The notes beneath the pieces are model-generated. The model made no database searches. It saw only the letters and a list, made by a program, of their open reading frames with translations, and had not been told where the DNA came from. This document shows positions 24,105 through 32,532 of a stretch of DNA of 46,638 bases, in pieces. The number at the start of each line of letters is the position of its first letter. The first letter of the stretch is position 1. Both the position numbers and the translations under genes were made by a program. Source of the stretch: Alteribacillus iranensis (lineage in GTDB: Bacteria; Bacillota; Bacilli; Bacillales; Marinococcaceae); contig NZ_FONT01000004.1 in NCBI RefSeq assembly GCF_900113025.1, positions 1 to 46,638 on the forward strand. Direction: 5' to 3'.

Positions 24105-24944
24105 ATGAGAAAGATGAGTGGTCGAGAACAAGTCTTTAAACAAGTTGGCGAGGAAATACTTACTAATAAAAACATCTTGCGGCAGGAAATGGAACAAATA
24201 CAAAGTCATGACACTCGTTATTTATTTGAAAAGGACACACAAATAGGCGAAGATTTCTTCTTAAAATTAGGGGAAGGTATGATTCAACATAACCCAGAAT
24301 CGGAAGAAATAAAAGCTAGCATCCGGACATGGGGAGAAAATGCAGCTCAATTCTGTCTAAAACACCAGGTGAGCTTATCCGGAGCTCTTCGTGTTCTACC
24401 CCATTTCCGTGAAGTGCTCACAAAAGTTATCGAGAAAAAATGCCTGGATTATGGTCTATCCTTGCATGACTCCTTCATCGTCTACGGCACTTTTGAAAAT
24501 GTACTCGATCACGCGGCCCATGCTTTTAGTCATACGTTTTTAAATAAACATATTGTTGATTTAGAGCATGCAAAAAAACAAATGCAAGAAATTTCAGTCC
24601 CTGTTGTACCAATTAAACAAGGTACAGCGGTCTTGCCTCTCATTGGAGATATGGATGATGAACGATCCGAGTTTCTTCAACAGCGTACATTAGAGCGCAC
24701 AACCGAACTAGAGCTATCCCATATTATTATTGATCTATCTGGAATTAACACGATTAATACATGGTTTGCCCAACACTTAATTCAGCTTATTGATGCCCTC
24801 CAACTATTAGGTATTGAACCAAGCATTTCCGGCATGCGTCCAGAGTTATCTCAAACTATCGTTCATTTAGGAATCACGTTTAAACATGTACCCAAATATT
24901 TAACCCTGGAGCAAGCGCTCAATCAGCATCCTGTTTATACTTAA
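24105..24944 (+). CDS. RsbR paralogue (stressosome component)
   Basis: A 279-residue protein with an N-terminal globin-like helical region (~residues 1-155) and a C-terminal STAS domain (~165-275). It aligns with RsbR over LPLIGDMDDER and SGINTINTWFAQHLIQ. The second RsbT target is kept as Thr219. The first, Thr169 in the operon's RsbR, is Asp182 here, a possible phosphomimetic. RsbR paralogues mix in stressosomes and alter sensing. It stands alone between terminators with a SigB-type promoter, so its level should rise after SigB activation. Two ATGs 9 bases apart are possible starts. Confidence 0.88.
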   Translation: MRKMSGREQVFKQVGEEILTNKNILRQEMEQIQSHDTRYLFEKDTQIGEDFFLKLGEGMIQHNPESEEIKASIRTWGENAAQFCLKHQVSLSGALRVLPHFREVLTKVIEKKCLDYGLSLHDSFIVYGTFENVLDHAAHAFSHTFLNKHIVDLEHAKKQMQEISVPVVPIKQGTAVLPLIGDMDDERSEFLQQRTLERTTELELSHIIIDLSGINTINTWFAQHLIQLIDALQLLGIEPSISGMRPELSQTIVHLGITFKHVPKYLTLEQALNQHPVYT

Positions 24945-25026
24945 TCCATCCGGCAGCCCTCTTGAAAGGACTTTCTATCACAGGAGACGATCACTGTTTA
25001 TTACCCTACCCACTTTTCCCTTAATG

Positions 25027-25054
25027 AAAACCTGCCGGAAGTCGGCAGGTTTTT
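25027..25054 (+). terminator. terminator after the RsbR paralogue
   Basis: AACCTGCCG pairs perfectly with CGGCAGGTT around GAAGT, followed by TTTTT. Confidence 0.93.
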
Positions 25055-25235
25055 ACCTGTTAACTATACATTGGAAAAAAACCCCCTTCTAACAGTTGAT
25101 CATTCTCTAGAAAGGTGTCTTTCCTTCTCGATTATTATACTGCTCATCCCCATGTTCTCTCTGTATTCACATCTATGATAGAATAATAAAACGTGAGCCA
25201 CAGAATCTTATTTGTCACAAGAAAGGAAATGCTAG

Positions 25236-26822
25236 ATGGGTAATAACCTAACGGAAGAAATAAATTCACGAAAAACGTTTGCTATTATCTCCCACCCTGA
25301 TGCTGGTAAAACTACTCTAACGGAAAAGCTTCTTTACTTCGGAGGGGCTATTAGGGAGGCAGGCTCTATTAAAGGGAAAAAAAGCAGCAAGCATGCTACC
25401 AGTGATTGGATGGAGATTGAGAAGCAGCGCGGAATTTCCGTAACAAGTTCTGTGATGGAGTTCCAATATAACGATCATCACATCAATATTTTGGATACCC
25501 CAGGACACGAAGATTTTAGTGAAGATACGTACCGTACCCTTACCGCCGCTGACTCTGCCACCATGTTGATTGACGCAGCGAAGGGAGTAGAAGCACAAAC
25601 GGAAAAGCTCTTTAAAGTTTGCAGCATGCGCGGAATCCCTATTTTTACATTTATTAATAAGCTGGACAGACAAGGAAGAGATCCTTTTGAATTAATGGAA
25701 GAAATGGAAAACCTTCTTGGGATACGCTCTTACCCCATGAATTGGCCGATAGGAATGGGAATGGACTTCCATGGTATTTTTGACCGGCAAACGAACAGAT
25801 TAGAAATATACAATCCAACCAACCCTTCCCATGTAGAAATAAAAGAAACCACCGGGCCGGAAGACCCGATTTTAGATGAGCTTATTGAACCTTCTTTGTT
25901 GGAACAATTTCGCGAGGAAATCGAACTTCTCGATGTTGCAGGTGACCCGTATGATGAAGATAGAATTATAAATGGGGAATTAACCCCCGTATTTTTTGGC
26001 AGTGCAATTTCCAATTTCGGTGTGCAGAATTTCCTTGAACATTTCTTGCGGCTAGCACCTGCCCCTGTAGGAAGAGAAAGCGATGAAGGCTATATCCACC
26101 CTGATCGTCAGGAATTTTCTGGTTTTGTTTTTAAGATTCAAGCAAACATGAATCCTAAGCATAGAGACCGTATTGCTTTCTTACGAATCACTTCAGGAAA
26201 ATATTCGCAAGCGATGCATGTGAATCATGTTCGTATAGGTAAATCAATGCGTTTGGCACAGCCTACCCAATTTCTTGCTCAAGACAGAAACATTATACAA
26301 GAGGCGTATGCCGGAGATATCATCGGGCTTTATGATCCCGGTACTTTTCGAATCGGAGATACATTGGTAGAAAAAAGCAATTTTCAATTCGCGGAAATGC
26401 CTCATTTTTCACCTGAACATTTTGCAGTAATTTCCGTAAAAGACGCGATGAAGCATAAATCCTTTGAGAAGGGTCTACAGCAATTAACAGAGGAAGGTGC
26501 CGTGCAGCTCTTCCATACCTTTAATCGCTATCCAGAACAACAAATCATTGGGGTAGTCGGTGTCCTTCAATTTGAAGTATTGGAGTACCGTCTAAAAAAT
26601 GAATATCATGCAGACATACGACTAGAACGACTTCCTTTCTCCATCGCACGCTGGGTAGATGGAGAGAATTCAGAGCTGGAGCAATTTAAAAAAAGACAAA
26701 AAAACCTGACTCTCGACCGGGATGGACGGATCGTGGCTTTATTTGATAATGAATTCCAAATGCGCACCGCTCAGGATAAATACCCCGAATTGACATTCTA
26801 TGAGAATTCTTTCTTAAAGTAA
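25236..26822 (+). CDS. prfC: peptide chain release factor 3
   Basis: A 528-residue translational GTPase. The P-loop ISHPDAGKTTLTEKLL (~residues 18-33), switch II DTPGHEDFSEDTYRTL and the NKLD motif (FINKLDRQGRDPFELM) are intact. The C-terminal part has FEKGLQQLTEEGAVQLF and VVGVLQFEVLEYRL, typical of RF3. RF3 recycles RF1 and RF2 after peptide release and helps with post-peptidyl-transfer quality control. SD AAAGGAAA lies about 8 bases before the ATG. B. subtilis lacks this gene as far as I recall, while other Bacillales have it. Confidence 0.96.
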   Translation: MGNNLTEEINSRKTFAIISHPDAGKTTLTEKLLYFGGAIREAGSIKGKKSSKHATSDWMEIEKQRGISVTSSVMEFQYNDHHINILDTPGHEDFSEDTYRTLTAADSATMLIDAAKGVEAQTEKLFKVCSMRGIPIFTFINKLDRQGRDPFELMEEMENLLGIRSYPMNWPIGMGMDFHGIFDRQTNRLEIYNPTNPSHVEIKETTGPEDPILDELIEPSLLEQFREEIELLDVAGDPYDEDRIINGELTPVFFGSAISNFGVQNFLEHFLRLAPAPVGRESDEGYIHPDRQEFSGFVFKIQANMNPKHRDRIAFLRITSGKYSQAMHVNHVRIGKSMRLAQPTQFLAQDRNIIQEAYAGDIIGLYDPGTFRIGDTLVEKSNFQFAEMPHFSPEHFAVISVKDAMKHKSFEKGLQQLTEEGAVQLFHTFNRYPEQQIIGVVGVLQFEVLEYRLKNEYHADIRLERLPFSIARWVDGENSELEQFKKRQKNLTLDRDGRIVALFDNEFQMRTAQDKYPELTFYENSFLK

Positions 26823-26881
26823 GAGCATATTATTCCTTCTCGTGTTACGATTTCTATAGAACGTGTGCGGAGGTGCCATTC

Positions 26882-27676
26882 ATGAAATTAGCTATTTACC
26901 AAATGGATATTATTCCGGGAAAGCCGGAGGAAAATTGTAAAAAAGTAGAACAATGGATTAAAGAAACCGTTCAAGAGCATGCAGTGGATGCTGTCGTTTT
27001 ACCCGAGCTGTGGACTACGGCTTACACATTAGATGAGCTGTCTGAGCTCGCTGAAGATGAAAACAATGATAAAATACTCACTTTTTTACAAGAGCTAGCT
27101 GGGACTTATAAAATTCTTCTATTTGGCGGTTCCTATGCGGTAAAAACTTCAAAGGGTGTAGTGAACCGGGCTCCTGTAATTACCAGCGATGGGGAAACTG
27201 CTGAAATATACGATAAAATTCATCTCGTTCCTATGTTAGATGAGCCCTCGTACTTGACTGCCGGGGAGAAGCACCCCGTGATGGTAGAAAGTCAAAACTT
27301 GAAGGCTATGGTTGGTATCTGCTATGATCTACGCTTTCCAGAACTCTTTCGTCCCTTAGCTGCTGAGGGAGCAAATGTCATAGTGATACCAGCAGAATGG
27401 CCAGCTTCCCGCGCTTCCCATTGGGAGGCTTTGCTAAGAGCACGGGCCATCGAAAATCAGACTTATGTTGTTGGCTGTAATCGTGCCGGCTCTTATAATG
27501 GAACGGAGTTTGCTGGTTGTTCTATGGTTATTGATCCGCTAGGAAACACCATTAAGAAAGCTTCAGCCGATAGAGAAGAAACAGTGGTAGCAGAGTTGGA
27601 CTTTGACTTAACATCAGAAACACGTAAAAATATACCTGTTTTTGAAAGTCGTAACACCTCTATGTACCGCATCTAA
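26882..27676 (+). CDS. nitrilase-superfamily amidase (omega-amidase type)
   Basis: A 264-residue carbon-nitrogen hydrolase. The catalytic triad is visible: Glu in VLPELWTT, Lys in YDKIHLVPM and Cys in GICYDLRFPELFR. The conserved AEWPASRASHWEALLRARAIEN segment fits the omega-amidase/YafV/MtnU branch, which deamidates 2-oxo acid amides of the methionine salvage and glutamine transaminase routes. No mtn genes are nearby, so the substrate is open. I used the ATG at 26882 because GGAGG precedes it by 8 bases; a GTG at 26873 overlaps that SD. Confidence 0.88.
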   Translation: MKLAIYQMDIIPGKPEENCKKVEQWIKETVQEHAVDAVVLPELWTTAYTLDELSELAEDENNDKILTFLQELAGTYKILLFGGSYAVKTSKGVVNRAPVITSDGETAEIYDKIHLVPMLDEPSYLTAGEKHPVMVESQNLKAMVGICYDLRFPELFRPLAAEGANVIVIPAEWPASRASHWEALLRARAIENQTYVVGCNRAGSYNGTEFAGCSMVIDPLGNTIKKASADREETVVAELDFDLTSETRKNIPVFESRNTSMYRI

Positions 27677-27739
27677 ACAGCTCTCTATATTTATCCTCTT
27701 CAGCTGAACTCACGGTAAGACTAACTATGAAAAATAAAG

Positions 27740-27768
27740 TTGCCTCCATGTAAAGACATTGATATAAT
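27740..27768 (+). promoter_or_regulatory. promoter of the NhaC-family gene
   Basis: TTGCCT (27740-27745), 17-base spacer, TATAAT (27763-27768). It lies only about 25 bases before a terminator hairpin and 149 bases before the gene. Confidence 0.65.
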
Positions 27769-27793
27769 TTTCGTGGCAACTGGACGACTTTCG

Positions 27794-27824
27794 ACTGCCT
27801 GGCATCTAGCTAAGGCAGTTTTTT
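27794..27824 (+). terminator. terminator in the NhaC leader (possible attenuator)
   Basis: ACTGCCT (27794-27800) pairs with AGGCAGT (27813-27819), followed by TTTTT. It lies downstream of the promoter at 27740 and upstream of the gene. A GGCAAC at the 5' end of the transcript could compete for TGCC of the stem. It may instead end the amidase transcript. Confidence 0.7.
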
Positions 27825-27916
27825 CTAATAATTGAGGATAACCCCTCGTTATACGAGTGTATACTTCCAAGCCAGTACAAAGTCAATGAGCCCACGTGGC
27901 AGAAAGGAGAAGGTTT

Positions 27917-29470
27917 ATGGATAACCCGTCCATCCTTTCGCTCCTGCCTCCGCTAATTGCTTTGGCAATGATTATTGCCACGAGAAAGGTACTCCTCTCT
28001 CTCGGTGCAGGTATTATTATCGGAGCTTTCATACTGAGTGAGTGGTCAATTCCTGGTGCCCTCTCCATTATATGGAGTAATTTTGCCGGGATTTTTGTCA
28101 CTGACGGAGCGATCAATAACTGGGAATTTTACATTATATTATTTTTATTGCTTCTCGGAGTGATGGCTGCAATGATCAGTTTCTCTGGGGGCAGTCATGC
28201 CTTTGGAGAATGGGCGCTTCAACGTGTAAAAACACGTGTCGGTGCTCAGTTAATTACGTTGTTTCTAGGTATCCTTGTGTTTATCGATGATTACTTCAAT
28301 AGCTTAACAGTAGGACAAGTAAGTCGTCCGTTGACAGACAGACATCATGTCTCGCGCGCGAAGCTTGCTTATATTGTCGATACCGCCGCTGCGCCGATTT
28401 GTGTGATCGCCCCATTATCAAGTTGGGGGGCTTATATTATTACAGTTATTGCAGATGTCTTGGATAGTCACTCTGTGACAGAATACGGGGGGTTACAGGC
28501 GTTCATATACATGATACCGATGAACTTTTACGCGCTGACCGCTCTGTTGTTCGTTTTCCTTGTTATTGTCTGGAAATTAGATTTCGGCCCTATGCGGATC
28601 CATGAAGAACGAGCAGTTAAAGAGCATCACGTCATAGACCCATCTCGATCAGGGATGATAGAAACAGAAGTAACGAAAGTAGATGAATCTCAAGGAAAAC
28701 TAAGAGATTTAATCGTCCCTATACTTGTTCTCATTTTAACTACTGTAGTTAGTATGATTGTCACTGGTGCAGCAGCGGCTGACACGGTAACTCCCTTATC
28801 CGTATTCGCTGAAACTGATGTCGCTAGTTCCTTGTTATATGGTGGAATTGCAGGTCTTATCGTATCTGTTTTTCTTACGCTTGCGAAACGTCCTACTATG
28901 GCTTCCATGTGGGAGACTACAAGATTAGGGATAGGGACAATGTTACCGGCAATTTATATACTCATTTTTGCTTGGCTCATCGTAGCGATCATAGATGAAT
29001 TAGGAACCGGGATGTATTTAGCCAATTATATAGACGGCTCGATTCCTTTGTTCCTGCTTCCTGGACTTTTATTTTTGCTCGCTGGATTTATGGCCTTTTC
29101 AACTGGCACGTCGTGGGGGACTTTTTCCATTTTGCTTCCTATTGCTGGAGAAATTGCTGCAACGCTCGACATAACAATGATGTTACCTATGCTTGCGGCT
29201 GTTTTGGCGGGCTCCATTTTAGGGGATCACTGTTCTCCAATTTCTGATACAACTATTCTGTCATCCACAGGTGCAGGAAGTCACCATATTGATCACGTCA
29301 TGACTCAACTTCCCTACGCCCTCATCACTGCGGGAAGTGCGCTTGCAGGATATATCATCTTAGGGCTTACTGGCAGCACAAGTCTCGGGTTAGTTAGCAC
29401 CATGACTCTTGCTGTAATTATCGCTTTATTGTTAAAGATGATGATAAAACCAATCACGGCCTCTGTTTAA
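27917..29470 (+). CDS. NhaC-family Na+/H+ antiporter-like transporter
   Basis: A 517-residue membrane protein with about 11-12 transmembrane segments. Family motifs include FIDDYFNSLTVGQVSRPLTD, AYIVDTAAAPICVIAPLSSWGAY, FSTGTSWGTFSILLPIAGEI and GSILGDHCSPISDTTILSS. NhaC-type carriers exchange Na+ for H+, and close relatives move amino acids or carboxylates, so the substrate is not certain. SD AAAGGAGAAGG sits before the ATG at 27917. The leader carries a terminator that could control expression. Confidence 0.88.
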   Translation: MDNPSILSLLPPLIALAMIIATRKVLLSLGAGIIIGAFILSEWSIPGALSIIWSNFAGIFVTDGAINNWEFYIILFLLLLGVMAAMISFSGGSHAFGEWALQRVKTRVGAQLITLFLGILVFIDDYFNSLTVGQVSRPLTDRHHVSRAKLAYIVDTAAAPICVIAPLSSWGAYIITVIADVLDSHSVTEYGGLQAFIYMIPMNFYALTALLFVFLVIVWKLDFGPMRIHEERAVKEHHVIDPSRSGMIETEVTKVDESQGKLRDLIVPILVLILTTVVSMIVTGAAAADTVTPLSVFAETDVASSLLYGGIAGLIVSVFLTLAKRPTMASMWETTRLGIGTMLPAIYILIFAWLIVAIIDELGTGMYLANYIDGSIPLFLLPGLLFLLAGFMAFSTGTSWGTFSILLPIAGEIAATLDITMMLPMLAAVLAGSILGDHCSPISDTTILSSTGAGSHHIDHVMTQLPYALITAGSALAGYIILGLTGSTSLGLVSTMTLAVIIALLLKMMIKPITASV

Positions 29471-29545
29471 ACTTGTAATAAAACGGAAAAAAGAAAGGTA
29501 TCAGCTTATATTGTTTGGCTATCCTATTAGTAGGAGGCGACGATT

Positions 29546-29806
29546 ATGGAAGCCTTATTTATTATCATCGTAGTCATCATTGTGGCTGTTTACTTTTCAC
29601 CGTTCTTTTTAGAAAGTTTGCAAGCATCTTTTCCATACTTTAATACGATCATGAGAGTGCGTTATACGATCATTTTCGGAGGAATCGGTGTATTGTATGG
29701 GTTGGCCGGTGACACGTGGGACATCCAGGACTTCTTTTTAGGAATGATTGCAGGTAGCTTTGTTGATTACTTGCTAAAGGGACAGCAAAGAAACCCGCTG
29801 CCTTAA
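29546..29806 (+). CDS. 86-residue membrane protein of unknown function
   Basis: A small protein with an N-terminal transmembrane helix (ALFIIIVVIIVAVYFS), a second hydrophobic segment (YTIIFGGIGVLYGLAG) and a third (FFLGMIAGSFVDYLL). A strong SD, AGGAGGCGA, precedes the ATG. I do not recognise the family. It lies 75 bases after the NhaC gene on the same strand and may share its transcript. Confidence 0.75.
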   Translation: MEALFIIIVVIIVAVYFSPFFLESLQASFPYFNTIMRVRYTIIFGGIGVLYGLAGDTWDIQDFFLGMIAGSFVDYLLKGQQRNPLP

Positions 29807-29830
29807 AGAAAGTTACCCACAAGCGTAAAC

Positions 29831-29878
29831 AAAAAAGACTGACTCCATGGCAGGCATACCATGGAATCAGTCTTTTTC
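29831..29878. terminator. bidirectional terminator
   Basis: GACTGACTCCATGG pairs with CCATGGAATCAGTC with one mismatch. A-run before and T-run after (TTTTTCTT) serve both strands, between the convergent small membrane gene and usp. Confidence 0.92.
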
Positions 29879-29908
29879 TTTACCAAGAGGTCCGAGAATA
29901 ATATGAGA

Positions 29909-30328
29909 CTACTTAACAATCATCACAGGGCAATTCACTCGTTTTGCAACCTTGTGACTGACGCTTCCGAGCACCATTGTTTGCAGTTGATTGAGACCCC
30001 TGCTACCTAAAACGACACAGTCATACTCCCCGTTGTTTGCAAATTTAACAATGGATGGGCCAGGTTCTCCATGCTCAATATGGAGTTCGTAAGTTACGTT
30101 GTGCGCTTGTAATTTCTTCTCGATCGCGGATAACTTCTCTTTACGCTTATGTTGAATTAACTCCGAATTCCCATATTGAAGAACATCGGATTTTGACTTT
30201 GAGCCGTCTACGACGTAAATGATGTCTATGTGCCCCTCTTCTTTTCCTTCCACAAGTGCAATAGCATGCTCTGCGGAACGATAAGAATGTTCTGAACCAT
30301 CTGCAGCAAGTAACACTTTTTTATACAT
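29909..30328 (-). CDS. universal stress protein (UspA family)
   Basis: A 139-residue UspA-domain protein. The N-terminal KVLLAADGSEHSYRSAEHA and the ATP-binding signature VVLGSRGLNQLQTMVLGSVS (G-2x-G-9x-G-S) are intact, so it probably binds ATP. I used the ATG at 30328 because GGGGAGGT is 9 bases upstream; the GTG at 30337 abuts the SD. It follows the sulP gene on the same strand after a hairpin. SulP-Usp pairs are common in bacteria and suggest a role in ion or bicarbonate homeostasis; that is inference. Confidence 0.92.
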   Translation of the reverse strand: MYKKVLLAADGSEHSYRSAEHAIALVEGKEEGHIDIIYVVDGSKSKSDVLQYGNSELIQHKRKEKLSAIEKKLQAHNVTYELHIEHGEPGPSIVKFANNGEYDCVVLGSRGLNQLQTMVLGSVSHKVAKRVNCPVMIVK

Positions 30329-30395
30329 TCTTTTCACACCTCCCCTTTAGATTTGGTATTGTCCTCTTATAGTGTTTTAAATGTGAAGAAAGATC

Positions 30396-30423
30396 AAGTG
30401 CGTCCCATTCAATGGACGCACTT
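30396..30423. terminator. hairpin between sulP and usp
   Basis: AAGTGCGTCC pairs perfectly with GGACGCACTT around CATTCAAT. The T-run is stronger on the plus side (TTTTTTATT); on the minus side GATCTTTCTT follows, so read-through into usp is likely. Confidence 0.75.
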
Positions 30424-30428
30424 TTTTA

Positions 30429-31874
30429 TTAATGACCGGATAATCCATCTAGTTTGTTCATCAGGTTTGAACTTTCTTGATTTAAGCCGGTCAGCTTCAC
30501 TTTAATGTGCTTCTGTTCAAATTTGCTTTTTACTTTTTCAATCGCTTCCACAGCAGAATCATCCCAGACGTGAGCAGCTGATAAGTCAATCTTTACTTGC
30601 TCGACATCTTCGTTAAAATCAAATCCTTTTGTGAAATCCGTAACCGAAGCAAAGAACAGTTGACCGTTCACTTGATATACCTTTTGAGTTCCAATCATGC
30701 TGGACGTTATCTTCACTTTTGATATTTTCGCGGCAAAGAAGATAGCACTTAATATAACACCGGCAAAAACCCCTTTTGATAAATCGTGTGTGATCACTAC
30801 TGTTGCTACTGTTACGAGCATGACGGTGGTATCTGTTTTTGGTATTCTCGGCATCATTTTAATGGAATTCCAGTCGAACGTGCTGATCGACACCATAATC
30901 ATCACGCCGGCTAGCGCGGCCATTGGAATCTGTACTACGAGATTACCGAGAACGAGAATAAGAAATATCAAGAAAACGCCAGCAACCAAAGCAGATAATC
31001 GACCGGCCCCTCCTGATTTCACATTTATCACCGATTGTCCAATCATTGCACAGCCTGCCATTCCTCCAAAAAATCCAGAAACGACGTTGGCATACCCTTG
31101 ACCTCGGCATTCTTTATCTTTGTCACTATCTGTGTCTGTCATGTCATCGACAATCGAAGCAGTCAATAAAGATTCCAAGAGACCGACAATAGAAAGAGCT
31201 AAGGCATACGGGAAAATAATCGTTAAAGTTTCCCATGTCAGCGGGATATCTGGAATCAAGAAAATAGGAAGCGTATCTGGCAAAGCTCCCATATCTCCTA
31301 CTGTCCGTACGTCAAAACTCATAAAGATTGCAAGAGCACTGACAATAATGATAGCAACAAGGGTCGATGGTACAGCTTTTGATACTTTAGGAAATAGGTA
31401 AATAATAAACAACGTTAACGCTACAAGAGCGTACATAATCCAACTTTCACCTTGGAAATGTTCAATTTGAGCCATAAATATGAGTATCGCCAATGCGTTA
31501 ACAAAACCAACCATAACGGAACGCGGGATGAATTTCATAAGGACTGATAATTTACTAAACCCAATGACAATTTGTATAATACCTGTCAAAATGGTGGCTG
31601 CTAATAAATACTCCAGTCCATGTTCTGCCACGAGTGTCACCATTAACAATGCCATTGCACCGGTTGCTGCAGAAATCATCCCGGGACGTCCGCCTACAAA
31701 AGCTATAACAACCGCTATACAAAAAGAAGCGTATAGACCGACCATAGGATCCACCCCAGCAATAATGGAGAAAGCAATTGCCTCTGGAATAAGTGCCAAT
31801 GCGACAACGATACCAGCTAATATATCTCCGCGAACGTTACCAAACCATTCATTTTTTAATTTTGCGATGTTCAC
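30429..31874 (-). CDS. SulP-family anion transporter with STAS domain
   Basis: A 481-residue protein with about 10-12 transmembrane segments and a short C-terminal STAS domain (~residues 395-481). SulP motifs include [38 protein letters not shown] and [11 protein letters not shown]. Family members carry sulfate, bicarbonate or other anions with H+ or Na+; its substrate cannot be read from sequence. The nearest B. subtilis protein I know is YbaR. The start is a GTG at 31874 with GAAGGGG upstream. Followed by usp. Confidence 0.92.
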   Translation of the reverse strand: MNIAKLKNEWFGNVRGDILAGIVVALALIPEAIAFSIIAGVDPMVGLYASFCIAVVIAFVGGRPGMISAATGAMALLMVTLVAEHGLEYLLAATILTGIIQIVIGFSKLSVLMKFIPRSVMVGFVNALAILIFMAQIEHFQGESWIMYALVALTLFIIYLFPKVSKAVPSTLVAIIIVSALAIFMSFDVRTVGDMGALPDTLPIFLIPDIPLTWETLTIIFPYALALSIVGLLESLLTASIVDDMTDTDSDKDKECRGQGYANVVSGFFGGMAGCAMIGQSVINVKSGGAGRLSALVAGVFLIFLILVLGNLVVQIPMAALAGVMIMVSISTFDWNSIKMMPRIPKTDTTVMLVTVATVVITHDLSKGVFAGVILSAIFFAAKISKVKITSSMIGTQKVYQVNGQLFFASVTDFTKGFDFNEDVEQVKIDLSAAHVWDDSAVEAIEKVKSKFEQKHIKVKLTGLNQESSNLMNKLDGLSGH

Positions 31875-31974
31875 TTTCTTTTTTTCCCCTTCTTTCTATT
31901 TCCTCCGTTATTCTCATTAGTATTGAAAGTAAGACCCATTTCATTCAATGAGCTTCCGCTGACTCATTTTATAA

Positions 31975-32080
31975 AAAGAAAGCACAAAGCGCTGTGACTT
32001 GCACAGGACGTACGGCTTGTTCTCAAACAAATTGATACGTTTTACAGCAATAGATCATTTTTACCGTGTGGGTATTCGGA
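31975..32080. repeat. dispersed repeat, copy C (degenerate)
   Basis: Contains AGAAAGCACAAAGCGCT, GACTTGCACAGGACGTACG and TTTTACAGCAATAGATC, each similar to parts of the copies at 12090 and 21371. The hairpin arms have decayed. Beyond it, 32081-32490 holds no supported gene, only a perfect 9-bp hairpin GGTTTTCGT/ACGAAAACC at 32228-32251. Confidence 0.6.
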
Positions 32081-32486
32081 AAATGATTAGCCGCTGATAT
32101 AAATCTAAAGCTTTCTTGTTGGCGTGAATGAAACGTATCATTTCATCTAAAGGAATAAACAATGAGTAGTTTAGTATGTGAACAGGATACGTACCGTCCA
32201 GTTCCTGCTCTTTTGTTTACAAATATTGGTTTTCGTCTTTCTACGAAAACCGACCGTTGTGAACAAATGGATTCTACCACACCTTTTCATTTTAACCAAA
32301 CTTTATGTAAGCGTTCGTCATATCTATTTTTCTCTATTATTCTCCTGATTTCTATTGATTTCAACCCTTATTGGAGTTTTTGAATAATGTATGAACAATG
32401 GAAACACCCTTCATTCTTCTCAGGGAGTCAGAAAAACAAAACGAGCGCTTTGTCAAGAGGTGCCCCCTCTGATCATAAGTCACTCT

Positions 32487-32498
32487 TTATGTTAAAAT
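32487..32498 (+). promoter_or_regulatory. extended -10 promoter of the SNF2 gene
   Basis: TGT followed by TAAAAT (32493-32498) is an extended -10 (TGN-TAAAAT type). The first in-frame ATG (32497) lies inside this element, which argues that translation starts further on, at the TTG at 32533. No clear -35 is seen. Confidence 0.5.
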
Positions 32499-32532
32499 GG
32501 AAGTTATGCATATAGGCAAAGGAGGGAAGGTT

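Noticed and set aside
27776-27824. PreQ1 or lysine riboswitch before the NhaC gene
   Set aside because: The leader is too short for a lysine riboswitch and lacks the conserved preQ1 core; it was kept only as an unspecified attenuator candidate.
32162-32383. 73-codon frame upstream of the SNF2 gene
   Set aside because: No convincing SD and low-complexity, non-protein-like sequence; it also spans a hairpin.
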